This document shows positions 1 through 9,053 of a DNA stretch of 51,192 nt, in pieces; the first letter of the stretch is position 1, and each line of letters begins with the position of its first letter. The stretch is from Lactobacillus sp. UCMA15818 (GTDB lineage Bacteria > Bacillota > Bacilli > Lactobacillales > Lactobacillaceae): assembly GCF_030400225.1 (NCBI RefSeq), contig NZ_VJYB01000012.1:1-51192 (forward strand), written 5' to 3'. The position numbers and the translations under genes are program-made. The notes below the pieces were generated by a model, which saw only the letters and a program-made list of their open reading frames with translations, was not told the DNA's origin and did no database searches.

Positions 1-1
1 T

Positions 2-205
2 TCTGTTAGAGGTCTTGAAAAGGTAAAAAGAGAAGCTGGAATTGCCTTGATGGCAATGAATATTAGAAAATTGGTAGCGAAGGGCACCAATCATAACTGT
101 TTTATAAACCCAAAGAAGAGATTAGTGAAAATCAAGGAACGATTTTCACTAATCTCTTCTATTTTGAAGGACTTATGGCACAGACCCTTTGTTTTTTCCA
201 TATAA
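2..205 (+). mobile_element. 3' end of an IS1182-like transposase gene (partial)
   Basis: The window opens inside an open frame that encodes 67 residues and stops with TAA at 203-205. The first residues (RGLEKVKREAGIALMAMNIRKL) match the C-terminal end typical of DDE transposases of the IS1182/IS5-like group, where an RG-K-E-G-ALMA-N-RKL pattern closes the catalytic domain. The 5' part lies outside the window. The last 30 codons run through a strong hairpin (114-160), so the functional stop of the intact gene may differ. The family assignment rests on recalled motif similarity only. Confidence 0.55.
114..166 (+). terminator. Strong hairpin at the end of the transposase remnant
   Basis: A perfect 20-bp stem (114-133 with 141-160) encloses the 7-nt loop AAGGAAC and is followed by TATTTT. 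The form is that of a rho-independent terminator. It lies inside the apparent reading frame of the transposase tail, so it is either a terminator used by the IS or part of its end structure. Confidence 0.55.
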
Positions 206-318
206 ACGTGATCCATAAGTCAAAATTTTCCGTCTAACTTCGAATTACTCATAACAAAGTTCTTACTATGTTCGCAATTCTACGTTAGTACTCAAACTTT
301 CTCGACTTATATCACAAC
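202..318 (+). repeat. Dispersed intergenic palindromic repeat, copy A
   Basis: The unit reads: outer arm ATAAGTCAAAATTTTCC, inner arm TCTAACTTCGAATTACTCAT, short centre, then a partly complementary inner arm (GTTCGCAATTCTACGTTAG) and outer arm (CTCGACTTAT). It is nearly the same as the copies at 7904-8018, 16482-16576 and 21791-21905. It has no coding potential and lies between the IS remnant and hflX. Confidence 0.7.
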
Positions 319-357
319 TCCCTTTTTTATCAGATAGGATTTTTTGAGATGATATCC

Positions 358-1611
358 TTATTCAGAATAAGTAAATTTAGAGAAATATTGTGCTTGAATG
401 GGGGAAACTTCGGCTGTTACGATGCTACCATCAACAGTGTATTCAGTGTTGAGCACATTCGCCTGTGAATTTAGCTGTTCAAGATAGCTACCTGAAGTGA
501 AAGGTATTAAAAATCTCATTTTCTGATAGCCAGGAAAAAGAAGCTTTTTTATCAGACCAGCAAGTTCTTTCAAAGATGCTTCATCTCGGGCACTATAAGT
601 AAGATTCATTCCTTCAATAGTGGGATAATCTAATTTGGCCTTGTCAGCTTTGTTATAAGCAAAAATCATCTTTTTATTGCTGATACCTAATTCTTCGAGC
701 GTTTGATTTGTTGTGGCAATCATTTCTTTAGCATGTGGGTCGGAAATATCAATTACTTGGATTAACAAATCGGCTTCCCTAACCTCAGCGAGTGTTGACT
801 TGAACGCTTCAACCAAATTATGAGGTAGTTTGCTTACAAATCCAACTGTATCACTTAGGAGAAACTTCTTATTGTCTGGGAAGCTCAAGTTTCTTACAGA
901 AGTATCTAGGGTTGCAAAAAGCATATCTTTTTCAAAAACTTGCTTGGTCTCTTCTTCTGAGAATAACGAGAGCAATCCATTCATTGTAGTTGACTTACCA
1001 GCATTCGTATAGCCAACAAGTGCAACGCTAGGCAGATTTGATTTACGCCTAGACTTACTTTTTATTTCGAATTCTTTGTCAATTTCTTTTAATTCTCGTG
1101 ACAGAAATGAAATTTTATCTTGAAGAGTTCGTTTGTTTAATTCAAGTTTTGTTTCACCAGCACCACGATTTGCTAAAGCACCACTTGCACTTTGCTGATC
1201 TAACTTAATATCTGGTGCAACTCTTAGCCGGGGCATTTTATATTTTAGTCGGGCAATTTCAACTTGAATCTGAGCTTCTTTTGAGCGGGCACGATTTGAG
1301 AAGATTTCTAAAATAAGTTCTGTACGATCTAAAACAGCGATATCTATACTCTTTTCAAGATTACGAATTTGCGTTGGGGACAGCTCATCATTTAGAACTA
1401 GAAATTGTGCACCAGTTTCTTGAGCAATTTCTGCAATTTCTGTAACTTTTCCCTTTCCGAGATAGGTTGCGCCTACTGGTTTTTGGAGTCGTTGGCGGAC
1501 ATCGGCAACAACTGTCATATTATTTGCTTTTACTAATTCTGTTAATTCATCCATTAAATAATCAAAATTTTCTTGCTGTGCTTCGATACCTGCAGTAATA
1601 ACTGGAATCAT
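358..1611 (-). CDS. hflX: GTPase HflX (ribosome-splitting / ribosome rescue GTPase)
   Basis: This 417-residue protein has the full HflX layout. An N-terminal nucleotide-binding-like domain carries GKGKVTEI (about residues 52-59), followed by the glycine-rich linker GAGETKLE and a coiled helix. The TRAFAC G domain has G1 GYTNAGKST (about 199-207), G3 DTVGF and G4 NKAD (about 319). Family members bind the 50S subunit and split stalled or hibernating ribosomes, notably under heat or antibiotic stress. The ATG at 1609-1611 follows a good AGAGGAGG site. It is a stand-alone gene, divergent from oppA with a 386-bp gap. Length and motifs are normal. Confidence 0.95.
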   Translation of the reverse strand: MIPVITAGIEAQQENFDYLMDELTELVKANNMTVVADVRQRLQKPVGATYLGKGKVTEIAEIAQETGAQFLVLNDELSPTQIRNLEKSIDIAVLDRTELILEIFSNRARSKEAQIQVEIARLKYKMPRLRVAPDIKLDQQSASGALANRGAGETKLELNKRTLQDKISFLSRELKEIDKEFEIKSKSRRKSNLPSVALVGYTNAGKSTTMNGLLSLFSEEETKQVFEKDMLFATLDTSVRNLSFPDNKKFLLSDTVGFVSKLPHNLVEAFKSTLAEVREADLLIQVIDISDPHAKEMIATTNQTLEELGISNKKMIFAYNKADKAKLDYPTIEGMNLTYSARDEASLKELAGLIKKLLFPGYQKMRFLIPFTSGSYLEQLNSQANVLNTEYTVDGSIVTAEVSPIQAQYFSKFTYSE

Positions 1612-1997
1612 TGTAAAAACCTCCTCTAATGGTAATAATTATAACATTTATCACGAATGCCTGCCGGAAGGTAAAAAATACAGGGGAGATAGCGAATGAT
1701 TTTTGAATGTTTTTTGAGTGAGTTAAAAGCGAACATTAGAAAATGCATAGAATTTTCAATTATGTAAGTTTATCGTTTGCTTTCTAAAGCTAAAAGTCGT
1801 TTTTTCTTTGAATAAAAAAAGAGAACCCGGATTTTTTTTTATAAAATTCAAAAAAAGAGCATAAACGATGGTAAAATGTGGGAAAAATATGAATAAAGTA
1901 AGAATTTATACTTGTATTTAATTTAGTTATCATATAAAATTTAATCACTGTTAAAAAATAGTTTCTTTTAGAAACATACAAGGGGAGTAATAGTGCG
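1612..1997. promoter_or_regulatory. Divergent hflX/oppA intergenic region
   Basis: This 386-bp AT-rich gap should hold promoters for both genes. Near oppA, a TTGTAT-like and TATAAA-like pair (about 1912-1938) is a weak candidate because its spacing is only 15 bp. No riboswitch or T-box signature was recognised. The oppA ribosome binding site is AAGGGGAG at about 1980-1987. Confidence 0.35.
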
Positions 1998-3623
1998 ATG
2001 AAAATAAATAAATTCGCAAAGCTTGGTACAGTTGTAGCTTTGTCTTCGGTATTCTTAGTGGCTTGTGGTTCTAAGAGTAGTTCTACAGCTTCAAAACAGG
2101 TACTTAATTGGAACGAGTCAGCAGAATTGCCTACAATGGATTTATCAACGGCAACCGATGTTGTGAGTTTTGATACGTTGAACAATACAAACGAAGGTTT
2201 ATATCGTTTAGGTAAGGATAGTAAAATCGAACCAGGAATTGCTACCAAGACACAAGTTTCTAATGATGGCATGAAATATACATTTACATTGCGTAAAAAT
2301 TCTAAGTGGAGTAATGGACAAAAGGTTACTGCCAAAGATTTCGTTTACAGCTGGCAAAGAACTGTTAATCCTAAGACATCATCACAATATGCTTACTTAT
2401 TTAGTGGGATTGCAAATGCTGATGATATCATGAATGGCAAGAAGGCTGTCTCTACTTTAGGAATCAAGGCAGAAGGCAATTATAAGTTGGTTGTAACATT
2501 AGATAAGAAACTTCCATACTTCAAGTTATTGATGGGCTTCCCTGTATTCTTCCCACAAAATGAAAAAGCAGTTAAGGAATATGGTAGCAAATATGGGACA
2601 GCTTCTAAGTATATGGTATACAATGGACCATTTGAGCTTACAAAATGGACTGGTTCAAACTTAAGCTGGACATTGAAGAAAAATAGCGATTACTGGGATA
2701 AGAAAAATGTTAAGCTTTCAGCAATCAACTTTAAGGTTAACAAGAGTACAACAACTTCATATAACTTATACCAATCTGGTAAGTTAGATGAAACAAATCT
2801 GAGTGCAGAACAAGCTAAGCAGTTATCTAACTCAAAGCAACTTGTAACTCGTAAGGGTGCTTCGACTTTCTATCTACAATATAACCAAACAAAGAAAGAA
2901 TACCAAAATGCTAATATCCGTAAGGCTATTTCATTGGTTATCGATCGCAAGCAATTTGTAAACAAGGTTCTTGGCGATGGTTCAACAGTAGCCAAGGGAT
3001 TAGCATCAACAGGCTTAGCTAAGTTAAATGGTACAGATTTTGCTGATGCAGCTTCAGTTAAGAGTGCTGTTGCAACAAATCGTGCGGAAGCTAAGAAGTT
3101 ATGGGCAAAAGGTTTGAAAGAACTTGGTGTAACATCATTGGATATTCAATTACTTAGTGATGATACAGATAAGGCCAAAGATTCTACAGCGTTCGTACAA
3201 AGTCAGATTGAAGAGAACTTGTCAGGTGCCAAGGTTTCTGTTTCGAATGTGCCATTCAAGACACGTTTAGCACGTTCAGTTAGTGGAGACTTTGGAATTG
3301 TTATTAGTGGTTGGGGCGCTGACTTCTCTGACCCAATTAGTTTCTTGGATCTCTTCACATCGGACAATTCACAAAACAATGGTAAGTGGAAAAACACTGA
3401 ATACGATAAGTTGATTGAAGCTTCTAAGACAACTGATGCTGCTAATACAACAAAACGTTGGAATGACTTAGTTAAGGCTCAAAAGATCTTATTAAACGAT
3501 CAAGGTATTTCCCCATTGTATCAACAAGCAACAGCAACTTTAGTTAAATCAAAAGTTAAGGGTGTTATTTACAATGCTGCTGGGGTTAACTACAACTTTA
3601 AAGATACTTATATTGCAAAATAA
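1998..3623 (+). CDS. oppA: Oligopeptide ABC transporter, substrate-binding lipoprotein OppA
   Basis: This 541-residue SBP_bac_5 family protein has a lipoprotein signal: positive N-terminus, hydrophobic core and lipobox LVAC, with Cys23 as the lipid-modified residue. Thus it is anchored outside the cell membrane. The mature part shows typical OppA features, such as the KNSKWSNGQKVTAKDFVYSWQR segment (about residues 100-121) and a GWGADFSDP stretch in the C-terminal lobe. It captures peptides and hands them to OppBC. It is first in an oppABCDF cluster. A hairpin between oppA and oppB suggests that oppA is made in excess. It could prefer particular peptides; sequence alone does not say. Confidence 0.93.
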   Translation: MKINKFAKLGTVVALSSVFLVACGSKSSSTASKQVLNWNESAELPTMDLSTATDVVSFDTLNNTNEGLYRLGKDSKIEPGIATKTQVSNDGMKYTFTLRKNSKWSNGQKVTAKDFVYSWQRTVNPKTSSQYAYLFSGIANADDIMNGKKAVSTLGIKAEGNYKLVVTLDKKLPYFKLLMGFPVFFPQNEKAVKEYGSKYGTASKYMVYNGPFELTKWTGSNLSWTLKKNSDYWDKKNVKLSAINFKVNKSTTTSYNLYQSGKLDETNLSAEQAKQLSNSKQLVTRKGASTFYLQYNQTKKEYQNANIRKAISLVIDRKQFVNKVLGDGSTVAKGLASTGLAKLNGTDFADAASVKSAVATNRAEAKKLWAKGLKELGVTSLDIQLLSDDTDKAKDSTAFVQSQIEENLSGAKVSVSNVPFKTRLARSVSGDFGIVISGWGADFSDPISFLDLFTSDNSQNNGKWKNTEYDKLIEASKTTDAANTTKRWNDLVKAQKILLNDQGISPLYQQATATLVKSKVKGVIYNAAGVNYNFKDTYIAK

Positions 3624-3650
3624 TTAGTTGAATTAAAATAATATTAAAAG

Positions 3651-3691
3651 CTAATTGGGGGATTAACTGAACATAGTTATCCCCCGATTAG
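3651..3691 (+). terminator. Intercistronic hairpin between oppA and oppB
   Basis: The arms CTAATTGGGGGATTAACT and AGTTATCCCCCGATTAG pair with small bulges around a 5-nt loop. No run of T follows, so it is more likely a partial terminator or an mRNA 3' stabiliser. Such an element would let the binding protein be expressed above the membrane components. Confidence 0.6.
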
Positions 3692-3776
3692 TGTATGGAA
3701 CAAAATTAGATTATAATGTAAAATAGATATTATCTGCCCTAACTTTAGAGTAAGAACTAGAATGTGAGGAAAAAAT

Positions 3777-4706
3777 ATGCGTAAATATCTTTTAAAACGT
3801 GTCTTCTACATGGTATTGACGTTATTCTTGGTAGCAACCATTACTTTCTTTCTAATGAAATTAATGCCAGGAACACCGTACTCTAATCAGGAAAAGATGA
3901 CACCGCAACAGATCCAAATTATGAATGAGCAGTATGGATTGAATAAGCCAATATGGCTGCAATACCTTATTTATCTCGGAGGTATGTTGCATGGAGACTT
4001 AGGAACTTCATTCCAATATAGCAATCAACCAGTTTCGTATTTGATTTCAAGTAGAATTGGTGCTTCAGCTCAGTTGGGTCTTCAAGCAATGATTTTTGGA
4101 GTTGTGATAGGAATTATTATCGGTTCCTTTGCGGCTATTAATAGAAATACTTGGATTGATACTTTATGTACAATTCTTTCTATCATTGGTAAATCTGTGC
4201 CCAACTTTGTTTTGGCTGTTTTATTACAGTTTTATATTGCTCTTAAATTGGGTTGGTTTCCAATTGCTGACTGGGGTGGCTTCAGCTACACAGTATTACC
4301 GACAATTGCTCTAGGAGTCGGGCCACTCGCAGAAACGGCTCGTTTTATCCGAACTGGAATGGTAGATGTTTTGAACTCGGATTATATTGAACTTGCTAGA
4401 GCCAAGGGACTAACAAAATTTGGGATAGTTTATCACCATGCATTGAGGAATAGTTTGATACCCTTAGTAACATTAATCGGGCCATATACGGTTGCTCTTA
4501 TGACAGGTTCAATGGTTATTGAAAATATTTTTTCTATTCCTGGGATTGGTGAACAGTTTGTTAAGTCGATTACAACAAATGATTACCCAACGATTATGGG
4601 TGTGACGATGTTGTTCTCTGCTGGACTGGTTGTTGTGATCTTATTGACAGATATTGTTTATGGAATCATTGACCCAAGGATTCGATTAAGTGGAAATGGA
4701 GATTAA
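3777..4706 (+). CDS. oppB: Oligopeptide ABC transporter permease OppB
   Basis: This 309-residue BPD_transp_1 permease begins with a short cytoplasmic start (MRKYLLKRV) and a first membrane helix (VFYMVLTLFLVATITFFLM). The conserved cytoplasmic EAA loop with ELARAKGLTKFGIVYHHALRN (about residues 205-225) contacts the ATPases. About six membrane segments are visible. It pairs with OppC to form the peptide channel. The ATG follows TGAGGAAAAAAT. The gene ends 4 bp before the likely oppC start, so the two are translationally linked. Confidence 0.92.
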   Translation: MRKYLLKRVFYMVLTLFLVATITFFLMKLMPGTPYSNQEKMTPQQIQIMNEQYGLNKPIWLQYLIYLGGMLHGDLGTSFQYSNQPVSYLISSRIGASAQLGLQAMIFGVVIGIIIGSFAAINRNTWIDTLCTILSIIGKSVPNFVLAVLLQFYIALKLGWFPIADWGGFSYTVLPTIALGVGPLAETARFIRTGMVDVLNSDYIELARAKGLTKFGIVYHHALRNSLIPLVTLIGPYTVALMTGSMVIENIFSIPGIGEQFVKSITTNDYPTIMGVTMLFSAGLVVVILLTDIVYGIIDPRIRLSGNGD

Positions 4707-4710
4707 GCAG

Positions 4711-5736
4711 ATGGAAGAAAAAATTAAATTAAATCCGGACAGCTTTGAGGCTTTACCAAAAGCCGAAGAGTTAGACAACGAAAAAATTGCTGCTCCATCA
4801 TTAACCTTCGTCCAGGATGCTTGGCGCCGTTTGAAAATGAATAAAGGTGCATTCATCTCATTATGGATTATTGTTTTGATGCTGATTGTGGCTTTTGGTT
4901 CATCGTTTTTTATTGACCATGACTCATTGGTCAAGTCAGCACCAAACTATGCCAACTTACCGGCAAAAATACCTGGTGTTCCTATTAATGGTTTTAATGG
5001 GAAGTTAAAAGTTGCGGGTGAATGGGTAGATGAGTATAAGCAAAATAATATTTCTTCAGATAAATATTTTGTTTTAGGAACAGATTACTTAGGACGCTCA
5101 CTTGCTGAAAGAATTATCTATGGTACAAAAGTTTCATTGATAGTAGCACTTGTGGCCACATTCTTTGACTTAACCATTGGTGTTGCATATGGGATTATTT
5201 CCGGTTGGAAAGGGGGACGAGTTGATAATGTAATGCAACGTATTATTGAAATCATCTCGTCCGTTCCAAGTCTAGTCATTGTTGTTTTGATGTTATTGGT
5301 TTTAAAACCAGGGATGACATCAATTATCGCTGCAATTGCGATTTCAAGTTGGACAACAATGGCCAGAATGATTCGTGCGGAAACACTGCAGCTTAAGTCG
5401 CAAGAATATGTGCTGGCTGCGCGGTCACTGGGAGAATCGGCACCTAAGATAGCTTGGAAACATTTGGTACCCAACCTTTCAAGTATTATTATTATTCAGA
5501 CAATGTATACTATCCCAACGGCAATCTTCTTTGAAGCCTTCCTGAGTTTCATTGGGATTGGTATCAGTGCGCCAGAGACTTCACTTGGTGTATTGCTTAA
5601 TGATGGACAGAAGAACTTCCAATTCTTACCATATCAGATGTGGTATCCAGCAATTGTATTGTGTGTATTGATGATTGCCTTTAACTTATTAGGTGATGGT
5701 CTACGTGATGCATTTGATCCAAAGACTAGAAGGTAG
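4711..5736 (+). CDS. oppC: Oligopeptide ABC transporter permease OppC
   Basis: This permease has about 341 residues. The N-terminal cytoplasmic region (about 45 residues) is followed by a first membrane helix (FISLWIIVLMLIVAFGSSFF), a periplasm-like loop containing the LGTDYLGRSL motif of OppC, and the core BPD_transp_1 domain. Its EAA loop is YVLAARSLGESAPKIAWKH. The frame is open from a GTG at 4690, but ATG 4711 sits at proper distance from GGAG (4698-4701) and is preferred. It works as a heterodimer with OppB. Confidence 0.92.
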   Translation: MEEKIKLNPDSFEALPKAEELDNEKIAAPSLTFVQDAWRRLKMNKGAFISLWIIVLMLIVAFGSSFFIDHDSLVKSAPNYANLPAKIPGVPINGFNGKLKVAGEWVDEYKQNNISSDKYFVLGTDYLGRSLAERIIYGTKVSLIVALVATFFDLTIGVAYGIISGWKGGRVDNVMQRIIEIISSVPSLVIVVLMLLVLKPGMTSIIAAIAISSWTTMARMIRAETLQLKSQEYVLAARSLGESAPKIAWKHLVPNLSSIIIIQTMYTIPTAIFFEAFLSFIGIGISAPETSLGVLLNDGQKNFQFLPYQMWYPAIVLCVLMIAFNLLGDGLRDAFDPKTRR

Positions 5737-5744
5737 GTGGCAAA

Positions 5745-6794
5745 ATGGCTGAGAGAATTTTAGATGTGAAGAACTTGGAAATCAATTTCCACACTTATGC
5801 TGGCGATGTCAAAGCCATCCGTGATGTGAGCTTTCATCTAGACAAGGGTGAGACGCTTGCAATAGTTGGCGAATCAGGATCAGGTAAGTCAGTTACAACA
5901 AAGAGTCTAATGGGATTACTTGCAAATAATGCAGAGGTTGTTGGTGGTTCAGTTATGTATCATGGTCAGGATATTTTGAAGAAATCTGAAAAAGAGATGC
6001 AAAATATCCGTGGTAAGGATATCGCAATGATTTTCCAAGATCCAATGACTTCATTAGATCCAACAATGAAAATCGGACAGCAGATTGCTGAACCGCTAAT
6101 GAAACACAAGAAAATGGAGAAGAAGAAAGCTTGGGCACAGGCATTGGATATTTTAAAGCTTGTGGGGATTGTTGATCCTGAAAAGCGGATTAATGAATAT
6201 CCGCATCAATTCTCAGGTGGTATGCGCCAACGAATCGTTATTGCGATTGCATTGGTTTGCTATCCAGAGATACTGATTGCTGATGAACCAACTACTGCTC
6301 TTGATGTGACAATCCAAGCACAAATTCTTGACCTGATGAAGGAACTTCAATCAAAAATCGAGACTTCGATTATCTTTATCACACATGATTTGGGTGTAGT
6401 TGCTGGGATGGCTAATAGAGTTGCCGTAATGTATGCAGGCAAGATTGTTGAATATGGCACGGTTGATGAAATTTTCTATAATCCACAGCATCCGTATACA
6501 TGGGGATTATTGAATTCAATGCCAACTCTTTCAAGTACATTATTAGAGGCAATTCCGGGTACTCCACCTGACTTGTTGGACCCGCCAAAGGGTGATGCTT
6601 TTGCTGCGCGGAGTACTTATGCAATGAAGATTGATGTTGAACAAGAACCACCTTTCTTCAAGGTTTCAGATACACACTACGCTGCTACCTGGTTGTTACA
6701 TCCAGATGCTCCAAAAGTAACCCCACCAACCGAGATTATACGTCGTCAGAAGCTATTTGCTGAGATGAGTGTCAATAAGTCAGTAAAGGCCTAG
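5745..6794 (+). CDS. oppD: Oligopeptide ABC transporter ATP-binding protein OppD
   Basis: This 349-residue ABC ATPase has Walker A GESGSGKS (about residues 42-49), Q-loop MIFQDP, signature FSGGMRQR, Walker B ILIADEP and H-loop ITHD. The C-terminal oligo_HPY domain of peptide ABC ATPases follows (about residues 235-320). This domain often carries an Fe-S cysteine cluster in OppD/DppD proteins, which is not visible here. It powers peptide uptake as a dimer with OppF. It starts 8 bp after oppC with AGGTGG upstream. Confidence 0.93.
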   Translation: MAERILDVKNLEINFHTYAGDVKAIRDVSFHLDKGETLAIVGESGSGKSVTTKSLMGLLANNAEVVGGSVMYHGQDILKKSEKEMQNIRGKDIAMIFQDPMTSLDPTMKIGQQIAEPLMKHKKMEKKKAWAQALDILKLVGIVDPEKRINEYPHQFSGGMRQRIVIAIALVCYPEILIADEPTTALDVTIQAQILDLMKELQSKIETSIIFITHDLGVVAGMANRVAVMYAGKIVEYGTVDEIFYNPQHPYTWGLLNSMPTLSSTLLEAIPGTPPDLLDPPKGDAFAARSTYAMKIDVEQEPPFFKVSDTHYAATWLLHPDAPKVTPPTEIIRRQKLFAEMSVNKSVKA

Positions 6795-6809
6795 GAAGGA
6801 AGAAGACCC

Positions 6810-7763
6810 ATGTCAGAGAAGAAGAAAAAGCTATTAGAAGTTAAGCACCTCAAACAATATTTTAATGTGGGGAAATCTGATTTGGTCAAAGCTGTCGACG
6901 ATGTAAGTTTCGATATCTATGAAGGAGAAACTTTTGGACTTGTGGGTGAATCTGGTTCTGGTAAAACAACGGCCGGTAGAAGTATCATTCACTTATATGA
7001 TCCAACCGATGGTGAGATTATTTTTGATGGACAAGACATTAATAAATTAAAAACACGACAAGAAGAGCATGCATTCAGAAGAGAAATGCAGATGATTTTT
7101 CAAGATCCATATGCCTCATTGAATCCAAGAATGAAGATTAAGGATATTGTCGCAGAGGGAATTGATATTCATCATTTGGCTAAGGATGATGCAGAACGCA
7201 GCAAGATGGTCGAGGATCTTCTAGAAATAGTAGGATTAAACAAGGATCATTCGAGTCGTTATCCGCATGAATTTTCAGGTGGACAACGTCAGCGAATCGG
7301 AATTGCACGTGCTTTAGCTGTGCAGCCTAAGTTCATTATTGCTGATGAGCCAATCTCTGCTTTAGATGTTTCAATTCAAGCTCAGGTTGTTAATTTGTTG
7401 AAGGATTTACAGGAAAAACAAGGTTTAACATATCTCTTTATTGCTCATGACCTTTCAATGGTCAAGTACATCTCTGATCGAATTGGAGTTATGCATTATG
7501 GCAAGCTTTTGGAAGTCGGAACGTCTGATGATGTTTATACAAAACCATTGCACGACTACACAGCAAGCTTAATCTCAGCTGTACCAATTCCTGATCCAGA
7601 ATTTGAAAGGAACCGCAAGCAAATTGTTTATGATTCAGCACAAGAAATTGATGATGAAAATAAGCCGCGTAAGATGCATGAAATTACTCCAGGGCACTTT
7701 GTTCGTTGTTCAGAAGATGAAGTTGCCAAATATAAAAAACGTGCTGCTAGTTACGAGGAATAG
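6810..7763 (+). CDS. oppF: Oligopeptide ABC transporter ATP-binding protein OppF
   Basis: This 317-residue ABC ATPase has Walker A GESGSGKT (about residues 45-52), Q-loop MIFQDPYASLNPR (typical of OppF), signature FSGGQRQR, Walker B FIIADEP and H-loop IAHD. The C-terminal oligo_HPY region ends with the EITPGHFVRC segment. It forms the second ATPase of the Opp complex. It is the last gene of the cluster and is followed by a strong terminator hairpin (7845-7895). Confidence 0.93.
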   Translation: MSEKKKKLLEVKHLKQYFNVGKSDLVKAVDDVSFDIYEGETFGLVGESGSGKTTAGRSIIHLYDPTDGEIIFDGQDINKLKTRQEEHAFRREMQMIFQDPYASLNPRMKIKDIVAEGIDIHHLAKDDAERSKMVEDLLEIVGLNKDHSSRYPHEFSGGQRQRIGIARALAVQPKFIIADEPISALDVSIQAQVVNLLKDLQEKQGLTYLFIAHDLSMVKYISDRIGVMHYGKLLEVGTSDDVYTKPLHDYTASLISAVPIPDPEFERNRKQIVYDSAQEIDDENKPRKMHEITPGHFVRCSEDEVAKYKKRAASYEE

Positions 7764-7844
7764 CAGACACGTGTAAATGGAAGTAAAGCAATAGGTGGTA
7801 AGGTAAAAATACTGACGCGACTATTGTGGTAATGTATGGGTAAC

Positions 7845-7895
7845 AAAAAATAGAGACAAGGTCAAAAGTTAAGTTTTGGCTTGGTCTCTATTTTT
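7845..7895 (+). terminator. Terminator of the opp operon
   Basis: AAAAAATAGAGACAAG pairs with TTGGTCTCTATTTTT, and the inner part TCAAAAGTTAAGTTTTGG also folds. The T run supports rho-independent termination of oppABCDF. The same inner TCAAAAGTTAAGCTTTGA motif flanks repeat copy D, so this hairpin seems to travel with the dispersed repeat. Confidence 0.75.
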
Positions 7896-7903
7896 ATTAC
7901 GGA

Positions 7904-8018
7904 CAAACGTGTTTCATAAATCAAAATATTCCGTCTAACTTCGAATTACTCATAGCAAAGTGCCTGCTATGTTCGTAATTTCGAGTTAGTACTCAAATTT
8001 TCCCGACTTATGTCACAC
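7904..8018 (+). repeat. Dispersed intergenic palindromic repeat, copy B
   Basis: This is a full unit in the same orientation as copy A: an AAACGTGTTTCATAA outer arm, inner arm CCGTCTAACTTCGAATTACT, centre, and complementary arms ending CCCGACTTATGTCAC. It lies directly after the opp terminator hairpin. Confidence 0.75.
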
Positions 8019-8032
8019 TCTATTTTTATTGC

Positions 8033-8092
8033 AGATAAACGTGTTTCATAAGTCAAAATACTCCGTCTAGTTTCGAATTACTTATAGCAAAA
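8033..8092 (+). repeat. Half copy of the dispersed repeat (tandem to copy B)
   Basis: Only the first outer and inner arms are present (AAACGTGTTTCATAAGTC through TTCGAATTACTTATAGC). The half unit stops right at the 3' end of the following phosphatase gene, suggesting deletion or insertion next to that gene. Confidence 0.65.
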
Positions 8093-8094
8093 TA

Positions 8095-8766
8095 TTAATA
8101 GTCTTGTTCATCGGTATAATGATTAAAATATTCAACTGAAATAGCGTCATCTGCAACAATCATTTTTGTTACAGAACCATTTTGTGGGCTGAGAGAGATG
8201 ATGTCAATGTCAGGTGCAAAGCGATGAACAATGCTGCGGATAGTTGTACCGTGGCTGACTACCAATACTTCATCCCCATCTTTTTGCTGACTACGAATAT
8301 AGTCAAAACCAGAATTGACGCGTGTCCAGAATTCATCATTGTTTTCTGCTTCGTGAAATGGGTCAATTTCTTTCATGAAATCACGTGAATCCTCAATTGA
8401 GTATTTTGAGATTATTTCTGGAAATGAGCGACAGTTATGTCTTGCTCCAACCATCAACCATGCTTGATTTGAATCACAGCCTTCAAAATATCCATAACCT
8501 TGTTCTCGGAATTGTGGAAGCGTTGTTGGTTCTGGGATTGATTTTGAATTGTTATTCTCACCCATAATGATATGGCAGGTATTCTTGGCACGTGAAGTAT
8601 CACTATGATACACATTAGTGAAATGCTTTACCGCAAGCCTTTTTCCAGCTTTATGTGCATCAGATGTTCCTTTTTCAGTTAGTGGTGAATCACACCATCC
8701 TTGCATTCGATTATAATGATTGAAGATTGTTTGTCCATGGCGAACAAAATAAATTGTGAAAACCAT
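8095..8766 (-). CDS. Histidine phosphatase family protein (phosphoglycerate mutase-like)
   Basis: This protein has about 223 residues. Near the start is the RHG motif FVRHGQT (His10 is the expected phospho-acceptor). The second catalytic region VVSHGTT lies near residue 170, and an Arg-Glu (FREQGYGYFEG) segment near 85 fits the branch-1 histidine phosphatases. It probably removes phosphate from a small metabolite; the true substrate cannot be read from sequence. The frame is open 15 codons further upstream, but ATG 8764-8766 has an excellent GGAGGAG site and is preferred. It is a single gene, convergent with oppF. Confidence 0.85.
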   Translation of the reverse strand: MVFTIYFVRHGQTIFNHYNRMQGWCDSPLTEKGTSDAHKAGKRLAVKHFTNVYHSDTSRAKNTCHIIMGENNNSKSIPEPTTLPQFREQGYGYFEGCDSNQAWLMVGARHNCRSFPEIISKYSIEDSRDFMKEIDPFHEAENNDEFWTRVNSGFDYIRSQQKDGDEVLVVSHGTTIRSIVHRFAPDIDIISLSPQNGSVTKMIVADDAISVEYFNHYTDEQDY

Positions 8767-8869
8767 TTTTTCTCCTCCTAAATTTATAGCCAATTTACTA
8801 GTTTGGCACATATTAACAGTATACAGATAATTGTGAGACTATGAAAGTTCTTAAGATTGTTATATTATT

Positions 8870-8945
8870 TTCTCAACTTGCTTTGAATTATTCATGGTAG
8901 AGAACACATACTGCGTCTCAGCTATCATTAGTACCAAAATTTTAA
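8870..8945. repeat. Degenerate copy of the dispersed repeat
   Basis: The segments TTTGAATTATTCATGG, AGCTATCATTAGTACC and AAAATTTT echo the inner arms and right arm of the repeat, with many mismatches. I call it a decayed copy, at lower confidence than A to D. Confidence 0.35.
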
Positions 8946-8979
8946 AGGTGGTTGGAAGAATTCCTGCAAGCAGGTAAAC

Positions 8980-9028
8980 AAAAAGAACTTGTTTACGGCA
9001 TTAATTAAACCGAAATCAAGTTCTTTTT
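8980..9028 (-). terminator. Terminator downstream of the dedA-like gene
   Basis: AAAAAGAACTTG pairs with CAAGTTCTTTTT across a 25-nt loop. It lies 25 bp beyond the stop of the dedA-like gene, and T or A runs on both sides would let it work in both directions. Confidence 0.6.
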
Positions 9029-9053
9029 ATAACAAATTTATTTTAAGATTTCT

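Noticed and set aside
1790-2335. 181-codon open frame on the minus strand across the oppA promoter and start
   Set aside because: It runs antisense to the clear oppA lipoprotein signal and has low-complexity Phe/Lys-rich content with no domain.
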